Assembly (NCBI RefSeq): GCF_002277815.1
Contig: NZ_NKJI01000006.1
Coordinates: 186,001-250,000, forward strand
DNA length: 64,000 nucleotides
Source: Pseudomonas sp. ERMR1:02
GTDB taxonomy: Bacteria; Pseudomonadota; Gammaproteobacteria; Pseudomonadales; Pseudomonadaceae
Direction of reading: 5' to 3'
In this document: one piece after another, positions 51,399-61,565 of the stretch
Numbering within the stretch: the stretch's first letter is position 1
Layout: each line of letters starts with the position of its first letter
Position numbers and translations under genes: made by a program
Notes under the pieces: model-generated
Seen by the model: the letters and a program-made list of their open reading frames with translations, nothing else
What the model was told of the DNA's origin: nothing
Databases searched by the model: none

Positions 51399-53912
51399 AT
51401 GACGCAAGTCACGGTGAAACAACTGGCCGATGAGGTCAAAACACCGGTAGAGCGCCTGTTGCAGCAGATGCGTGAGGCAGGTCTGCCGCACACCGCCGCC
51501 GAAGAAAGTGTGACTGACAGTGAGAAGCAATCCTTGCTGACTCACTTGAAAAGCAGTCACAAGGCGAAAGTGGAAGAACCACGCAAGATCACGCTGCAGC
51601 GTAAAACCACCAGCACCCTGCGTGTTGCTGGCAGCAAAAGCATCAGCGTTGAAGTACGCAAGAAGAAAGTCTTCGTACAGCGCAGCCCGGAAGAAATCGA
51701 AGCCGAGCGCAAGCGTGAACTGGATGAACGTCGCGCAGTAGAAAGTGCTGCACGTCAGAAGGCTGAAGAAGAAGCCAAGCGCCGCGCCGAAGAAGAAGCG
51801 CGTCGCCAGCCAGTTGCTGCGCCGACCGCTCCAGCCGCACCTGCTGCGGTGGCCGAGCCTGTACGCGAAAGCGCACCGGTTGTGGCTGTCGCTCCGGCTC
51901 CTGCGGCCGATACTCGCAAGCGCGACGAACAGCGTCGTCCGGACAAGCCACGTGCCGACGATAACAGTCGTCGCGGTGGTGGCGATGGCGAGCGCAAAAA
52001 CGCTCCGCATCGTGCTTCGGTCAAGGAAAAAGCGCCTGCTCCACGCGTTGCCCCACGTACTACCGACGAAGAAAGCGATGGCTTCCGTCGTGGTGGTCGC
52101 GGCAAGGCCAAGCTGAAGAAACGCAATGCTCACGGTTTCCAGAGCCCAACCGGCCCTGTCGTGCGCGAAGTGAAGATCGGCGAGACCATCACTGTGGGCG
52201 ATCTGGCCCAGCAGATGTCGGTCAAGGCTGCTGAAATCATCAAGTTCATGTTCAAACTGGGTACTCCAGCCACCATCAACCAGGTACTCGATCAGGAAAC
52301 TGCTCAACTGGTTGCCGAAGAGCTGGGCCACAAAGTGACCCTGGTCAGCGACACCGCCCTGGAAGATTCCCTGGCCGAGTCCCTGAAGTTTGAAGGCGAG
52401 GCAGTTTCCCGTGCGCCAGTCGTGACCGTAATGGGCCACGTTGACCACGGTAAGACTTCCCTGCTCGACTACATCCGTCGTGCGAAGGTAGCTGCTGGCG
52501 AAGCCGGCGGCATTACTCAGCACATCGGCGCATACCACGTTGAAACCGACCGTGGCATGGTGACGTTCCTCGATACCCCTGGTCACGCCGCGTTTACCGC
52601 AATGCGTGCCCGTGGTGCCAAGGCAACCGACATCGTGATCCTGGTGGTTGCAGCGGACGACGGCGTGATGCCGCAGACCATCGAAGCTGTTCAACACGCT
52701 AAGGCCGCGGGTGTTCCGCTGGTCGTGGCGGTGAACAAGATCGACAAGCCGGGCGCTGATCTCGATCGCATCCGCAGCGAATTGTCGGTGCACGGCGTGA
52801 CGTCGGAAGAGTGGGGTGGTGACACTCCATTCGTACCGGTCTCGGCGAAGATGGGTACCGGTGTCGACGAATTGCTCGAAGCTGTTCTGCTGCAAGCCGA
52901 AGTTCTGGAACTGACGGCTACGCCTTCGGCTCCTGGCCGCGGCGTCGTGGTTGAATCGCGTCTGGACAAGGGCCGTGGTCCAGTGGCTACCGTTCTGGTT
53001 CAAGACGGTACTCTGCGACAGGGCGACATGGTCCTGGTCGGTTCGAACTATGGCCGTGTTCGTGCCATGCTCGACGAGAACGGCAAGCCAATCAAGGAAG
53101 CCGGTCCTGCCATCCCTGTCGAGATCCTCGGCCTGGACGGTACTCCGGACGCTGGCGACGAGATGAGCGTTGTGGCTGACGAGAAGAAAGCCCGTGAAGT
53201 GGCTCTGTTCCGTCAAGGCAAGTTCCGCGAAGTCAAACTGGCTCGTGCTCACGCAGGCAAGCTGGAAAACATCTTCGAAAACATGGGTCAGGAAGAGAAG
53301 AAGACGCTCAACATCGTCCTCAAATCCGACGTCCGTGGTTCGTTGGAAGCGTTGAACGGTGCCTTGAACGGCCTGGGTAACGACGAAGTGCAAGTGCGTG
53401 TGGTCGGTGGCGGTGTCGGTGGTATCACCGAATCCGATGCCAACCTGGCACTGGCCTCCAACGCTGTACTGTTCGGCTTCAACGTGCGTGCCGATGCCGG
53501 CGCTCGCAAGATCGTCGAGCAGGAAGGTCTGGATATGCGTTACTACAACGTGATCTACGACATCATCGAAGACGTCAAGAAAGCCCTGACCGGTATGCTT
53601 GGCAGCGACGTTCGCGAGAACATCCTCGGTGTGGCCGAAGTACGTGATGTATTCCGTTCGCCGAAGTTTGGTGCGATCGCCGGTTGCATGGTTATCGAAG
53701 GTAATGTTCATCGCAACCGTCCGATTCGTGTACTGCGTGAAGACATCGTTATCTTCGAAGGCGAGCTGGAATCCCTGCGTCGCTTCAAGGATGACGCTTC
53801 CGAAGTACGTGCCGGCATGGAATGCGGTATCGGCGTGAAGAGCTACAACGACGTCAAAGTCGGTGACAAGATCGAAGTCTTCGAGAAGGTTCAGGTTGCT
53901 CGCAGCCTCTAA
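51399..53912 (+). CDS. infB: Translation initiation factor IF-2
   Basis: Initiator-tRNA-recruiting GTPase of 837 residues. The N-terminal IF2N domain ([20 protein letters not shown]) leads into a long charged region rich in Lys/Arg/Glu/Ala (about 90-260), a second IF2N-like domain, then the GTPase: [12 protein letters not shown] near 345, [10 protein letters not shown] and [10 protein letters not shown]. Domains II-IV complete it. The ribosome site GAGGAGAG lies before the ATG. Confidence 0.99.
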   Translation: MTQVTVKQLADEVKTPVERLLQQMREAGLPHTAAEESVTDSEKQSLLTHLKSSHKAKVEEPRKITLQRKTTSTLRVAGSKSISVEVRKKKVFVQRSPEEIEAERKRELDERRAVESAARQKAEEEAKRRAEEEARRQPVAAPTAPAAPAAVAEPVRESAPVVAVAPAPAADTRKRDEQRRPDKPRADDNSRRGGGDGERKNAPHRASVKEKAPAPRVAPRTTDEESDGFRRGGRGKAKLKKRNAHGFQSPTGPVVREVKIGETITVGDLAQQMSVKAAEIIKFMFKLGTPATINQVLDQETAQLVAEELGHKVTLVSDTALEDSLAESLKFEGEAVSRAPVVTVMGHVDHGKTSLLDYIRRAKVAAGEAGGITQHIGAYHVETDRGMVTFLDTPGHAAFTAMRARGAKATDIVILVVAADDGVMPQTIEAVQHAKAAGVPLVVAVNKIDKPGADLDRIRSELSVHGVTSEEWGGDTPFVPVSAKMGTGVDELLEAVLLQAEVLELTATPSAPGRGVVVESRLDKGRGPVATVLVQDGTLRQGDMVLVGSNYGRVRAMLDENGKPIKEAGPAIPVEILGLDGTPDAGDEMSVVADEKKAREVALFRQGKFREVKLARAHAGKLENIFENMGQEEKKTLNIVLKSDVRGSLEALNGALNGLGNDEVQVRVVGGGVGGITESDANLALASNAVLFGFNVRADAGARKIVEQEGLDMRYYNVIYDIIEDVKKALTGMLGSDVRENILGVAEVRDVFRSPKFGAIAGCMVIEGNVHRNRPIRVLREDIVIFEGELESLRRFKDDASEVRAGMECGIGVKSYNDVKVGDKIEVFEKVQVARSL

Positions 53913-53983
53913 CTCGCGCACTTCAAGGGCCACGATGGGCCGTTGCATGCAAATGCGCGGCACAGCGTCAGGACTCTAAACGC

Positions 53984-54017
53984 AACGCCCGGTCTGGCTT
54001 TTGTCAGGCCGGGCGTT
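53984..54017 (+). terminator. Hairpin between infB and rbfA
   Basis: AACGCCCGG...CCGGGCGTTT stem with inner CTG/CAG pairing and only three T after it. It may be a partial terminator or an RNase processing site within the operon. Confidence 0.6.
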
Positions 54018-54071
54018 TGCCGCTTTCAGACCCTTCGGGTTTCACCGTGGGGCAGTAACAGGTAACAAGAC

Positions 54072-54473
54072 ATGGCAAAAGAATACAGCCGTACCCAACG
54101 TATCGGCGATCAGATGCAGCGTGAGCTGGCACAGCTGATCCGTCGTGAAGTCAAAGACCCGCGCGTCGGCCTGGTCACCATTACCGCTGTTGAAGTCAGT
54201 CGTGACGTCGGTCACGCCAAGATATTCATCACCGTGATGGGGCAGGACAGCAGCGAAGAAATTGCACAAAGCATCAAGGTGCTCAACTCCGCCGCTGGCT
54301 TCCTGCGCATGCAGTTGGCTCGCGAGATGAAGCTGCGCAGCGTTCCACAGTTGCACTTCCACTACGACGAAAGCGTCGTGCGTGGTGCGCATCTGTCGGC
54401 CTTGATCGAACGCGCAGTGGCTGAAGACAATCAGCATCCGGTTGCGGCAGAAGCCGAAGACACCAAGGAGTAA
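54072..54473 (+). CDS. rbfA: Ribosome-binding factor A
   Basis: KH-fold 30S maturation factor of 133 residues. It has [40 protein letters not shown] and [20 protein letters not shown], all hallmarks. It lies between infB and truB, its usual place. Confidence 0.97.
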   Translation: MAKEYSRTQRIGDQMQRELAQLIRREVKDPRVGLVTITAVEVSRDVGHAKIFITVMGQDSSEEIAQSIKVLNSAAGFLRMQLAREMKLRSVPQLHFHYDESVVRGAHLSALIERAVAEDNQHPVAAEAEDTKE

Positions 54474-54476
54474 TCG

Positions 54477-55394
54477 GTGGCTCAGGTCAAACGTATCCGT
54501 CGTAACGTCAGCGGCATCATTTTGCTCGACAAGCCGCTGGGGTTCACCTCCAACGCGGCCCTGCAGAAGGTCCGCTGGTTGCTAAACGCCGAGAAGGCCG
54601 GACACACCGGCAGTCTCGATCCGCTGGCTACCGGCGTGTTGCCGTTATGCTTCGGTGAAGCCACCAAGTTCTCGCAATACCTGCTCGATTCCGACAAGGG
54701 TTACGAAACCCTGGCGCAACTGGGCAAAACCACAACCACGGCGGATGCCGAGGGTGAAGTTTTGCAGGAGCGCCCGGTGACCGTTGGTCGCGCCGATATT
54801 GAGGCCGCGCTGCCGAAATTTCGCGGACAAATCAGTCAGATACCGCCGATGTACTCGGCCCTCAAGCGTGATGGTCAGCCGCTGTACAAGCTGGCCCGTG
54901 CTGGCGAAGTAGTGGAGCGCGAACCGCGTTCTGTTACTATTGCGCGCTTGGAATTGCTGGCCTTCGAAGGTGATACTGCGCGACTTGCAGTGGATTGCAG
55001 CAAAGGCACCTATATCCGCACCTTGGTGGAGGATATTGGTGAACAACTCGGTTGTGGCGCTTACGTTGCAGAACTGCGACGTACCCAGGCCGGACCTTTC
55101 ACGCTGGCCCAGACGGTTACCCTGGAAGAGCTGGAAGCGGTACATGCCGAAGGCGGCAACGAAGCGGTTGATCGCTTCCTGATGCCATCGGACAGCGGTT
55201 TGCTGGACTGGCCACTGCTGCAGTTCTCGGAAGCGAGCGCGTTCTACTGGCTCAACGGCCAGCCGGTACGCGCCCCGGATGCACCGAAGTTCGGCATGGT
55301 ACGGGTACAGGATCACAATGGTCGCTTCATCGGTATCGGTGAAGTGAGCGAAGACGGGCGTATCGCGCCACGTCGCTTGATTCGGTCAGAATGA
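54477..55394 (+). CDS. truB: tRNA pseudouridine-55 synthase
   Basis: Makes pseudouridine 55 in all tRNAs; 305 residues. Catalytic aspartate is D48 in [34 protein letters not shown] marks the N-terminus and [18 protein letters not shown] the core. The GTG at 54477 lies close to an AAGGAG that overlaps the rbfA end. Operon with rpsO and pnp downstream. Confidence 0.97.
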   Translation: MAQVKRIRRNVSGIILLDKPLGFTSNAALQKVRWLLNAEKAGHTGSLDPLATGVLPLCFGEATKFSQYLLDSDKGYETLAQLGKTTTTADAEGEVLQERPVTVGRADIEAALPKFRGQISQIPPMYSALKRDGQPLYKLARAGEVVEREPRSVTIARLELLAFEGDTARLAVDCSKGTYIRTLVEDIGEQLGCGAYVAELRRTQAGPFTLAQTVTLEELEAVHAEGGNEAVDRFLMPSDSGLLDWPLLQFSEASAFYWLNGQPVRAPDAPKFGMVRVQDHNGRFIGIGEVSEDGRIAPRRLIRSE

Positions 55395-55536
55395 CCGAAA
55401 CCAGTCTGTGTAACAGCAGGCTGGCGAGGGTGGCTGTTAACAGGCACGGTCACTACTCATTTTTAGATACAGGGATTTGTCCCTGGCCTGTTGAAGCTGT
55501 TTTTCTGAAACAGTTTCCTGATAAAAGGATTGCCTC

Positions 55537-55806
55537 ATGGCTCTCGACGTTCAAGAAAAAGCTCAAATCGTAGCTGACTACCAGCAAGCTGTTGGTGACA
55601 CTGGTTCGCCAGAAGTGCAAGTTGCACTGCTGACCCACAACATCAACAAACTGCAAGGTCACTTCAAGGCCAACGGTAAAGATCACCACTCCCGTCGTGG
55701 TCTGATCCGCATGGTTAACCAGCGTCGTAAGCTGCTGGACTACCTGAAAGGCAAGGACGTGAGCCGTTACAGCGCTCTGATCGCTCGCCTGGGTCTGCGT
55801 CGCTAA
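55537..55806 (+). CDS. rpsO: 30S ribosomal protein S15
   Basis: 89-residue protein binding 16S rRNA in the platform. It carries [20 protein letters not shown] and [20 protein letters not shown], the canonical sequence. The 142-base leader upstream has small hairpins (CAGGGATTTGTCCCTG, GAAGCTG...AAACAGTTTC); S15 commonly represses its own translation through such a leader, which is inference here. Confidence 0.99.
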   Translation: MALDVQEKAQIVADYQQAVGDTGSPEVQVALLTHNINKLQGHFKANGKDHHSRRGLIRMVNQRRKLLDYLKGKDVSRYSALIARLGLRR

Positions 55807-56001
55807 TAAGCGATTGCGCTAGAGGTTGGTTGTCTGTCGTGCGTCAGCGGGTTTCCCGCTGGCACATGGCAGGCTCCCAGCCTCAAGTTTTATCTGGATA
55901 TACGTTTTACCCTGGACAGGCGTTGGGCCGATACCCGGCATTGCCCAAGAATTTCGCAAGAAACCCGTTTCCCAAAGAGCCACAAAAGAAGGTAGGACAC
56001 C

Positions 56002-58107
56002 GTGAACCCGGTAATCAAAAAATTCCAGTTCGGTCAGTCGACCGTTACCCTCGAGACTGGCCGTATCGCCCGTCAGGCCTCCGGCGCAGTATTGGTCACC
56101 GTTGACGACGACGTCAGCGTATTGGTGACCGTAGTCGGTGCCAAACAAGCCGATCCAGGCAAGGGCTTCTTCCCTCTGTCTGTTCACTACCAGGAAAAGA
56201 CTTACGCTGCCGGTAAGATCCCTGGCGGTTTCTTCAAGCGTGAAGGCCGTCCTTCCGAGAAAGAAACCCTGACTTCCCGACTGATCGACCGTCCGATCCG
56301 TCCGCTGTTCCCAGAAGGCTTCATGAACGAAGTGCAGGTTGTCTGCACAGTCGTTTCCACCAGCAAGAAGACCGATCCGGACATCGCTGCGATGATCGGT
56401 ACCTCGGCTGCTCTGGCCATCTCGGGCATTCCTTTCGATGGTCCGATCGGCGCTGCCCGCGTTGCTTTCCACGAAAGCACCGGTTACCTGCTGAACCCGA
56501 CTTACGAGCAACTGGCTGCTTCGAGCCTGGACATGGTCGTTGCCGGTACTTCGGAAGCCGTTCTGATGGTTGAATCGGAAGCCAAAGAGCTGACTGAAGA
56601 CCAGATGCTGGGCGCCGTACTGTTCGCCCACGACGAATTCCAGGTTGTTATCCAGGCCGTCAAAGAACTGGCCGCAGAAGCTGCCAAGCCAACCTGGACC
56701 TGGGCTGCCGCGCCAGAAGCCACCGCATTGCTGGGCGCTATCCGTGCCGAATTCGGCGAAGCGATCTCCCAGGCCTACACCATCACCATCAAGGCCGACC
56801 GTTATGCTCGCCTGGGTGAGCTGAAGGATCAGGTCGTTGCCAAGCTGTCCGGCGAAGAAGGTCAACCTTCCTCCAGCGAAGTTAAAGCTGCTTTCGGTGA
56901 AATCGAATACCGCACCGTTCGCGAAAACATCGTAAACGGCAAGCCGCGTATCGACGGTCGCGATACTCGTACCGTTCGTCCGCTGAACATCGAAGTCGGC
57001 GTTCTGCCGAAGACTCACGGTTCGGCGCTGTTCACCCGTGGTGAAACTCAGGCTCTGGTAGTCGCGACTCTGGGCACCGCCCGTGACGCACAGCTGCTGG
57101 ACACTCTGGAAGGCGAGAAAAAAGACCCGTTCATGCTGCACTACAACTTTCCGCCGTTCTCGGTGGGCGAGTGTGGTCGCATGGGTGGCGCAGGTCGTCG
57201 CGAAATCGGTCACGGCCGTCTGGCCCGTCGTTCGGTTCAGGCCATGCTGCCAGCCGCTGACGTGTTCCCGTACACCATTCGGGTTGTATCGGAAATCACC
57301 GAGTCCAACGGTTCCAGCTCCATGGCTTCTGTCTGCGGTGCTTCCCTGGCGCTGATGGACGCTGGTGTGCCGATGAAGGCGCCGGTTGCCGGTATCGCCA
57401 TGGGCCTGGTTAAGGAAGGCGAGAAGTTCGCCGTTCTGACCGACATCCTGGGCGACGAAGACCACCTGGGCGACATGGACTTCAAAGTAGCCGGTACCGC
57501 CAAAGGTGTGACCGCGCTGCAGATGGACATCAAGATCAAGGGCATCACCGAAGAGATCATGGAAATCGCCCTGGGCCAAGCCCTGGAAGCGCGCCTGAAC
57601 ATCCTTGGCCAGATGAACCAGATCATTGGCCAGTCGCGTACCGAGCTGTCGGCAAACGCACCGACCATGATCGCGATGAAAATCGACACCGACAAAATCC
57701 GTGATGTCATCGGTAAAGGCGGCGCGACCATTCGTGCGATCTGTGAAGAGACCAAGGCTTCGATCGACATCGAAGACGACGGTTCGATCAAGATCTTCGG
57801 CGAAACCAAGGAAGCGGCTGAAGCTGCACGTCAGCGCGTTCTGGGTATCACCGCCGAGGCCGAGATCGGCAAGATCTACGTCGGTAAGGTTGAGCGCATC
57901 GTCGACTTCGGCGCATTCGTCAACATCCTGCCTGGTAAGGATGGTCTGGTTCACATCTCCATGTTGAGCGACGCTCGCGTTGAGAAAGTGACTGACATTC
58001 TGAAAGAAGGTCAGGAAGTGGAAGTACTGGTACTGGACGTGGACAATCGCGGCCGTATCAAGCTGTCCATCAAAGACGTAGCAGCAGCCAAGGCTTCGGG
58101 CGTTTAA
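56002..58107 (+). CDS. pnp: Polyribonucleotide nucleotidyltransferase (PNPase)
   Basis: 3'-5' phosphorolytic exoribonuclease of 701 residues, core of the degradosome. Two RNase PH domains are visible ([20 protein letters not shown] in the first; [20 protein letters not shown] and [12 protein letters not shown] in the second), then a KH domain ([19 protein letters not shown]) and a C-terminal S1 domain ([20 protein letters not shown]). A GTG start at 56002 has AAGGTAGG upstream. A strong terminator follows. Confidence 0.99.
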   Translation: MNPVIKKFQFGQSTVTLETGRIARQASGAVLVTVDDDVSVLVTVVGAKQADPGKGFFPLSVHYQEKTYAAGKIPGGFFKREGRPSEKETLTSRLIDRPIRPLFPEGFMNEVQVVCTVVSTSKKTDPDIAAMIGTSAALAISGIPFDGPIGAARVAFHESTGYLLNPTYEQLAASSLDMVVAGTSEAVLMVESEAKELTEDQMLGAVLFAHDEFQVVIQAVKELAAEAAKPTWTWAAAPEATALLGAIRAEFGEAISQAYTITIKADRYARLGELKDQVVAKLSGEEGQPSSSEVKAAFGEIEYRTVRENIVNGKPRIDGRDTRTVRPLNIEVGVLPKTHGSALFTRGETQALVVATLGTARDAQLLDTLEGEKKDPFMLHYNFPPFSVGECGRMGGAGRREIGHGRLARRSVQAMLPAADVFPYTIRVVSEITESNGSSSMASVCGASLALMDAGVPMKAPVAGIAMGLVKEGEKFAVLTDILGDEDHLGDMDFKVAGTAKGVTALQMDIKIKGITEEIMEIALGQALEARLNILGQMNQIIGQSRTELSANAPTMIAMKIDTDKIRDVIGKGGATIRAICEETKASIDIEDDGSIKIFGETKEAAEAARQRVLGITAEAEIGKIYVGKVERIVDFGAFVNILPGKDGLVHISMLSDARVEKVTDILKEGQEVEVLVLDVDNRGRIKLSIKDVAAAKASGV

Positions 58108-58144
58108 TCAGCCCTCAAGCCTGACCGCTTCAACGTTATAGAAA

Positions 58145-58177
58145 TGCCCCGCAGTTAAAGCTGCGGGGTATTTTTTT
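58145..58177 (+). terminator. Terminator after pnp
   Basis: CCCCGCAG-TTAAAG-CTGCGGGG followed by TATTTTTTT. Confidence 0.93.
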
Positions 58178-58245
58178 GCCTGCAAAAAAAAGAGACGAGT
58201 CATGAAGTTGCCTGACCCCATAGTCAGTGCTAGGTTTAGCCCACT

Positions 58246-58320
58246 GCCCGTGTAGCTCAGTTGGTAGAGCAGCGCACTCGTAACGCGAAGGTCGCAGGTT
58301 CGATTCCTGTCTCGGGCACA
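58246..58320 (+). tRNA. tRNA-Thr (anticodon CGT), 3' end one base short
   Basis: 75 bases starting GCCCGTGTAGCTCAGTTGG, with anticodon CGT after T33 and GGTTCGATTCC in the T-arm, so threonine. The acceptor GCCCGTG pairs with the 3' strand near CTCGGGC as in the family. The 3' end reads GGGCACA where GGGCACCA is expected, one C short, and positions 31 and 39 of the anticodon stem are A and C, which do not pair. Pseudomonas tRNA genes normally encode CCA. Confidence 0.9.
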
Positions 58321-58455
58321 AGCGACCCGTTGTTTTCAGATGATCCCGAATGGTTCTGAAGGCCAGAAAAGCCGGGCTTCAATCGGTTTTTTTGCGTCAG
58401 AGAGATCCTTGATGATCCAGATCCATCTTCCATTCCCCAGATCAAAGAGAACGCC

Positions 58456-58758
58456 ATGACCGTAAAATTGACCCAAGAAGCCAGACACGAAGAAGCACTC
58501 AAGAAGTACGCGCTGGACGCGCACGAATTGCTGGAAGAGATCAAGGACTTGCCAGCCGATGATCAGAAAGACCAGATCCAGTGGGCGTTCGAGGATGAAG
58601 CCGAAGCCCAGGGCTTGCAGCCGTGGGAGCTTACGCTCAAGTACACCTCGAGCCCGGAAGAGTACGAAACCGAGCGCCTGAAGCTGCACAAGGAAGCGGC
58701 AGAGGTGTTGGGCGTCGAATGGGAAGAGTACTGCGAGATGAATAACCTGGTGGTATGA
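58456..58758 (+). CDS. Small acidic cytoplasmic protein of unknown function
   Basis: A 100-residue protein, mostly helical and rich in glutamate and lysine, with a tryptophan-containing centre (QIQWAFEDEAEAQGLQPWEL). No signal peptide and no cysteine outside EEYCEMNN. I think it belongs to a Pseudomonas-restricted DUF (possibly DUF6388), but that name is a guess. The start ATG at 58456 is supported by AAAGAGAACG upstream. A short terminator follows, so it is a one-gene unit. Confidence 0.72.
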   Translation: MTVKLTQEARHEEALKKYALDAHELLEEIKDLPADDQKDQIQWAFEDEAEAQGLQPWELTLKYTSSPEEYETERLKLHKEAAEVLGVEWEEYCEMNNLVV

Positions 58759-58759
58759 C

Positions 58760-58783
58760 AAAAGCGCAGGCTGGAGCGCTTTT
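58760..58783 (+). terminator. Terminator of the small acidic protein gene
   Basis: AAAAGCGC/GCGCTTTT stem around an eight-base loop, immediately after the stop codon. Confidence 0.85.
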
Positions 58784-58850
58784 GTAGGAGCATGGCTTGC
58801 CAGCGATTGCGTCCTCGAGATCGCAATCGCGGGCAAGCCTCGCTCCTACA
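58783..58850. repeat. REPIN
   Basis: TGTAGGAG...CTCCTACA outer arms and GCGATTGCG/CGCAATCGC inner arms, with some mismatches between them. Lies between converging genes. Confidence 0.88.
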
Positions 58851-58866
58851 CGCTTGCTTGGCTTTA

Positions 58867-59715
58867 TCAGAGACTGAGACGCATCGACAAATCTACAGCC
58901 TTCACATCTTTGGTCATTGCACCAATCGAGATGTAATCCACGCCGGTTGCGGCGATCGGCAGCAAAGTGCTTTCGTTGATCCCGCCGCTAGCTTCCAGTT
59001 TTGCCTTGCCGCCATTCAGGCGCACGGCTTCGCGCATGTCTTCCAGACTCAGTTCATCAAGCATAATGATGTCGGCGCCGGCTGCCAGGGCTTCTTTGAG
59101 CTCGACCAGGCTTTCCACTTCGATCTCCACCGGTTTGCCCGGTGCGATTTTGTGTGCGGCAGCGATGGCCTGTGCGATACCTCCGCAAGCGGCGATATGG
59201 TTTTCCTTGATCAGGAAGGCGTCATACAGGCCGATGCGGTGGTTGTGGCAACCGCCACAGGTCACGGCGTACTTTTGCGCCAGGCGCAGCCCCGGCAAGG
59301 TCTTGCGGGTGTCGAGCAGCTTGACCTGAGTCTGGGCCACGAAGTCCGCCAGGTACTGCGCGCGAGTGGCTACGCCGGACAACATTTGCAGGAAATTGAG
59401 CGCGCTACGTTCACCGGTCAGCAGCGATCGAGCCGGGCCTTCGAGGTGGAATAGCACTTGATTGGGTTTGACCCGCTCGCCATCGGCAACCTGCCAGTGC
59501 ACCGCAACCCGCGGGTCCAGTTGCCGAAACACGGTATCCACCCAGGCAGTACCGCTGATGACGGCGGCGTCGCGGGTAATGATGGTGGCTTTGGCCAAGC
59601 GTTCGGCCGGGATCAATTGCGCGGTGATATCGCCGCTGCCGACATCTTCGAGCAACGCACGGCGCACGTTGGCTTCGATTTCGGCGGTCAAATCGGCGAG
59701 ACGTAGATTCGGCAT
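58867..59715 (-). CDS. nadC: Nicotinate-nucleotide pyrophosphorylase (carboxylating)
   Basis: Quinolinate phosphoribosyltransferase of 282 residues in NAD synthesis. Signatures: [16 protein letters not shown] at the start, [20 protein letters not shown] and [20 protein letters not shown] in the core, and IEVEVESL-like and LEASGGINE segments for phosphate binding. The ATG at 59715 is used ([13 protein letters not shown]); sequence further upstream is not conserved. Divergent from ampD, the standard order in this genus. Confidence 0.96.
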   Translation of the reverse strand: MPNLRLADLTAEIEANVRRALLEDVGSGDITAQLIPAERLAKATIITRDAAVISGTAWVDTVFRQLDPRVAVHWQVADGERVKPNQVLFHLEGPARSLLTGERSALNFLQMLSGVATRAQYLADFVAQTQVKLLDTRKTLPGLRLAQKYAVTCGGCHNHRIGLYDAFLIKENHIAACGGIAQAIAAAHKIAPGKPVEIEVESLVELKEALAAGADIIMLDELSLEDMREAVRLNGGKAKLEASGGINESTLLPIAATGVDYISIGAMTKDVKAVDLSMRLSL

Positions 59716-59973
59716 AACGAGCTCCACAAACAAAGTGGCCCGATTATAGGGCCATGGCGCGAGGCAACCCAAGGCATCCGCGTTCTTCCGGTCGCTCAGG
59801 GCCTGTATTTGGTCGATTTCCGCCAGGGGCCGGGCACCCGGGAAACCCCGCTGATGTTCGAAGTCAGTCGGTGATCGGCAATCTGCGACGCCTCAATCGC
59901 GGCAAGTGATCGCGTCCAGAGGGGCTATCGCGGCATACTGAGCACCAACACAGTCGTCGTTGAAGGAATCGGT
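59716..59973. other. nadC-ampD intergenic region
   Basis: No gene seen in 258 bases. A GGCCGGGCACCCGGG-type GC block lies near 59830; nothing else stands out. Confidence 0.5.
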
Positions 59974-60549
59974 ATGCAGTTGGACTCCGCGAGCGGTTGG
60001 TGTCAGGACGTGCGTTTGTGCCCCTCGCCCAACTTCAATGCGCGCCCCACGGGCGAAATTTCCCTGCTGGTGATCCACAACATCAGCCTGCCGCCGGCGC
60101 AATTCGCCACCGGCAAGGTGCAGGAGTTTTTCCAGAATTGTCTGGATGTCACGGAGCACCCTTACTTTAAGGGGATTGCCGAGCTGCGGGTGTCTGCGCA
60201 TTTTCTGATCGAACGTGATGGTGCCGTCACCCAGTTTGTCTCTTGTCTCGAGCGCGCCTGGCACGCTGGGGTTTCAAGTTTCGAGGGACGGGAAACCTGT
60301 AACGATTTTTCCGTGGGCATCGAGCTGGAGGGCACGGATGATCTGCCGTTCACCGATGCTCAGTACGACGCGTTGATCGCCCTGACCCGGCAGCTGCAAA
60401 GCGCGTTCACGGCCATCACTCCCCAGCGCATCTGCGGGCATAGCGACATCGCGCCCGGGCGCAAGACCGATCCGGGGCCGGCCTTTGACTGGGCACGCTA
60501 CCGTGCAGCCCTGGCGAAATCCGCTCTGGAAAAAGAGGAACAACAATGA
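59974..60549 (+). CDS. ampD: 1,6-anhydro-N-acetylmuramyl-L-alanine amidase AmpD
   Basis: Cytoplasmic zinc amidase of 191 residues that cleaves recycled muropeptides; its loss derepresses AmpC beta-lactamase. It has SPNFNARPTGEISLLVIHNI (first zinc histidine), ERAWHAGVSSFEGRETCNDF, and HSDIAPGRKTDPGPAFDW with the second histidine and the aspartate. The stop overlaps the ampE start by ATGA. Confidence 0.97.
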   Translation: MQLDSASGWCQDVRLCPSPNFNARPTGEISLLVIHNISLPPAQFATGKVQEFFQNCLDVTEHPYFKGIAELRVSAHFLIERDGAVTQFVSCLERAWHAGVSSFEGRETCNDFSVGIELEGTDDLPFTDAQYDALIALTRQLQSAFTAITPQRICGHSDIAPGRKTDPGPAFDWARYRAALAKSALEKEEQQ

Positions 60550-61382
60550 GTTTTCTGGTGTTGCTGTTGGCGGTATGGATCGAGAAGTTCTCGGCCCTGC
60601 GCCACCAGATTCAGCGAGATGGCGGTTGGGTGCGCGAGTTGCACAAACTTGAATCCGGTGCGCGACTGGCGAAAAGTCCATGGCTGGTTTTGGTCGTGCT
60701 GGTGTTGTTGCCGGTCGCGCTGTTGGGTTTGCTTTTACTGGTGCTGAATCCGGTGGCCTACGGTCTGTTGGCGTTGCCGGCGCACCTGCTGGTGGTGATT
60801 TACAGCCTGGGACGGGGCGATCTGCTGGGTGGTCTCGGTCCGTTTCGCGATGCCTGGCGCCGGGAAGATTTGCAAGCGGCGGCGCATGTAGCCAAGCGTG
60901 ACCTCGATATCTGTGCCGACAGCGGCGAGCAATTGCTGGAACGGGTCGAAGGGCATTTGTTGTGGGAGGCTTATCAGAGCTTTTTCGCGGTGATTTTCTG
61001 GTACTTTCTGTTGGGTCCAGTCGCCGCCCTGAGCTACCGACTGCTGGCCCTGGCTGAGGAGCACGGGCAAAACCCGGCGCTGGTCGAGCGTGCCGGGCAA
61101 TTGCGCCATGCGTTCGATTGGATACCGGTGCGCTTGCTGGCGGCGAGTTTTGCCTTGGTCGGCAACTTTGTCGCGGTCAGCCGGGTGATGTTGCACGAGC
61201 TGCTGAACTGGAACATCAGCGCCGCCCAATTGATCGAGAAGGCGGGACTTGTGGCTGCCGAAATCCCGGCACCGTTGGTCGGTCCAGAGGGCATCAACAA
61301 CCTCGACCGGATCTGGGAGTTGCTGCTGCGGGCGGCAGTGCTCTGGTATGCAGGGTTTGCGTTGTGGACTGTGTTGCCCTGA
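60546..61382 (+). CDS. ampE: AmpE family inner-membrane protein
   Basis: Membrane protein of 278 residues partnered with AmpD. It opens MSFLVLLLAVWIEKFSALRH, then shows about four hydrophobic segments (near 40-78, 140-160, 190-210 and 260-278) and AYQSFFAVIFWYFLLGPVAA. AmpE has been proposed as a sensor or transporter, but its activity is not settled. Translationally coupled to ampD. Confidence 0.93.
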   Translation: MSFLVLLLAVWIEKFSALRHQIQRDGGWVRELHKLESGARLAKSPWLVLVVLVLLPVALLGLLLLVLNPVAYGLLALPAHLLVVIYSLGRGDLLGGLGPFRDAWRREDLQAAAHVAKRDLDICADSGEQLLERVEGHLLWEAYQSFFAVIFWYFLLGPVAALSYRLLALAEEHGQNPALVERAGQLRHAFDWIPVRLLAASFALVGNFVAVSRVMLHELLNWNISAAQLIEKAGLVAAEIPAPLVGPEGINNLDRIWELLLRAAVLWYAGFALWTVLP

Positions 61383-61398
61383 TACGTAGATCACGATC

Positions 61399-61441
61399 AA
61401 AAGAACGTCCGAACGCGACCCGAGCCTTCGGACATTCTTTT
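61399..61441 (+). terminator. Terminator-like hairpin after ampE
   Basis: AAAAGAA.GTCCGAA and TTCGGAC.TTCTTTT arms around a 13-base loop, with imperfect pairing at one base. Confidence 0.75.
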
Positions 61442-61565
61442 GTCGTTAACCTTAAGTTACAAAACCCTCCCCTGATTTGAGATATACAGGGATAGCGCCC
61501 AATGGTGGCTATCTGCTGTCGAGCTGCGCCTGCCAATAAAAATAAGAATCAAAGGGAGACTTCCA

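Noticed and set aside
51372..53963. Long open frame antisense to infB (863 codons)
   Set aside because: Codon-bias mirror of infB, with repetitive low-complexity composition.
55819..57954. Long open frame antisense to pnp (711 codons)
   Set aside because: Codon-bias mirror of pnp; no domain seen.
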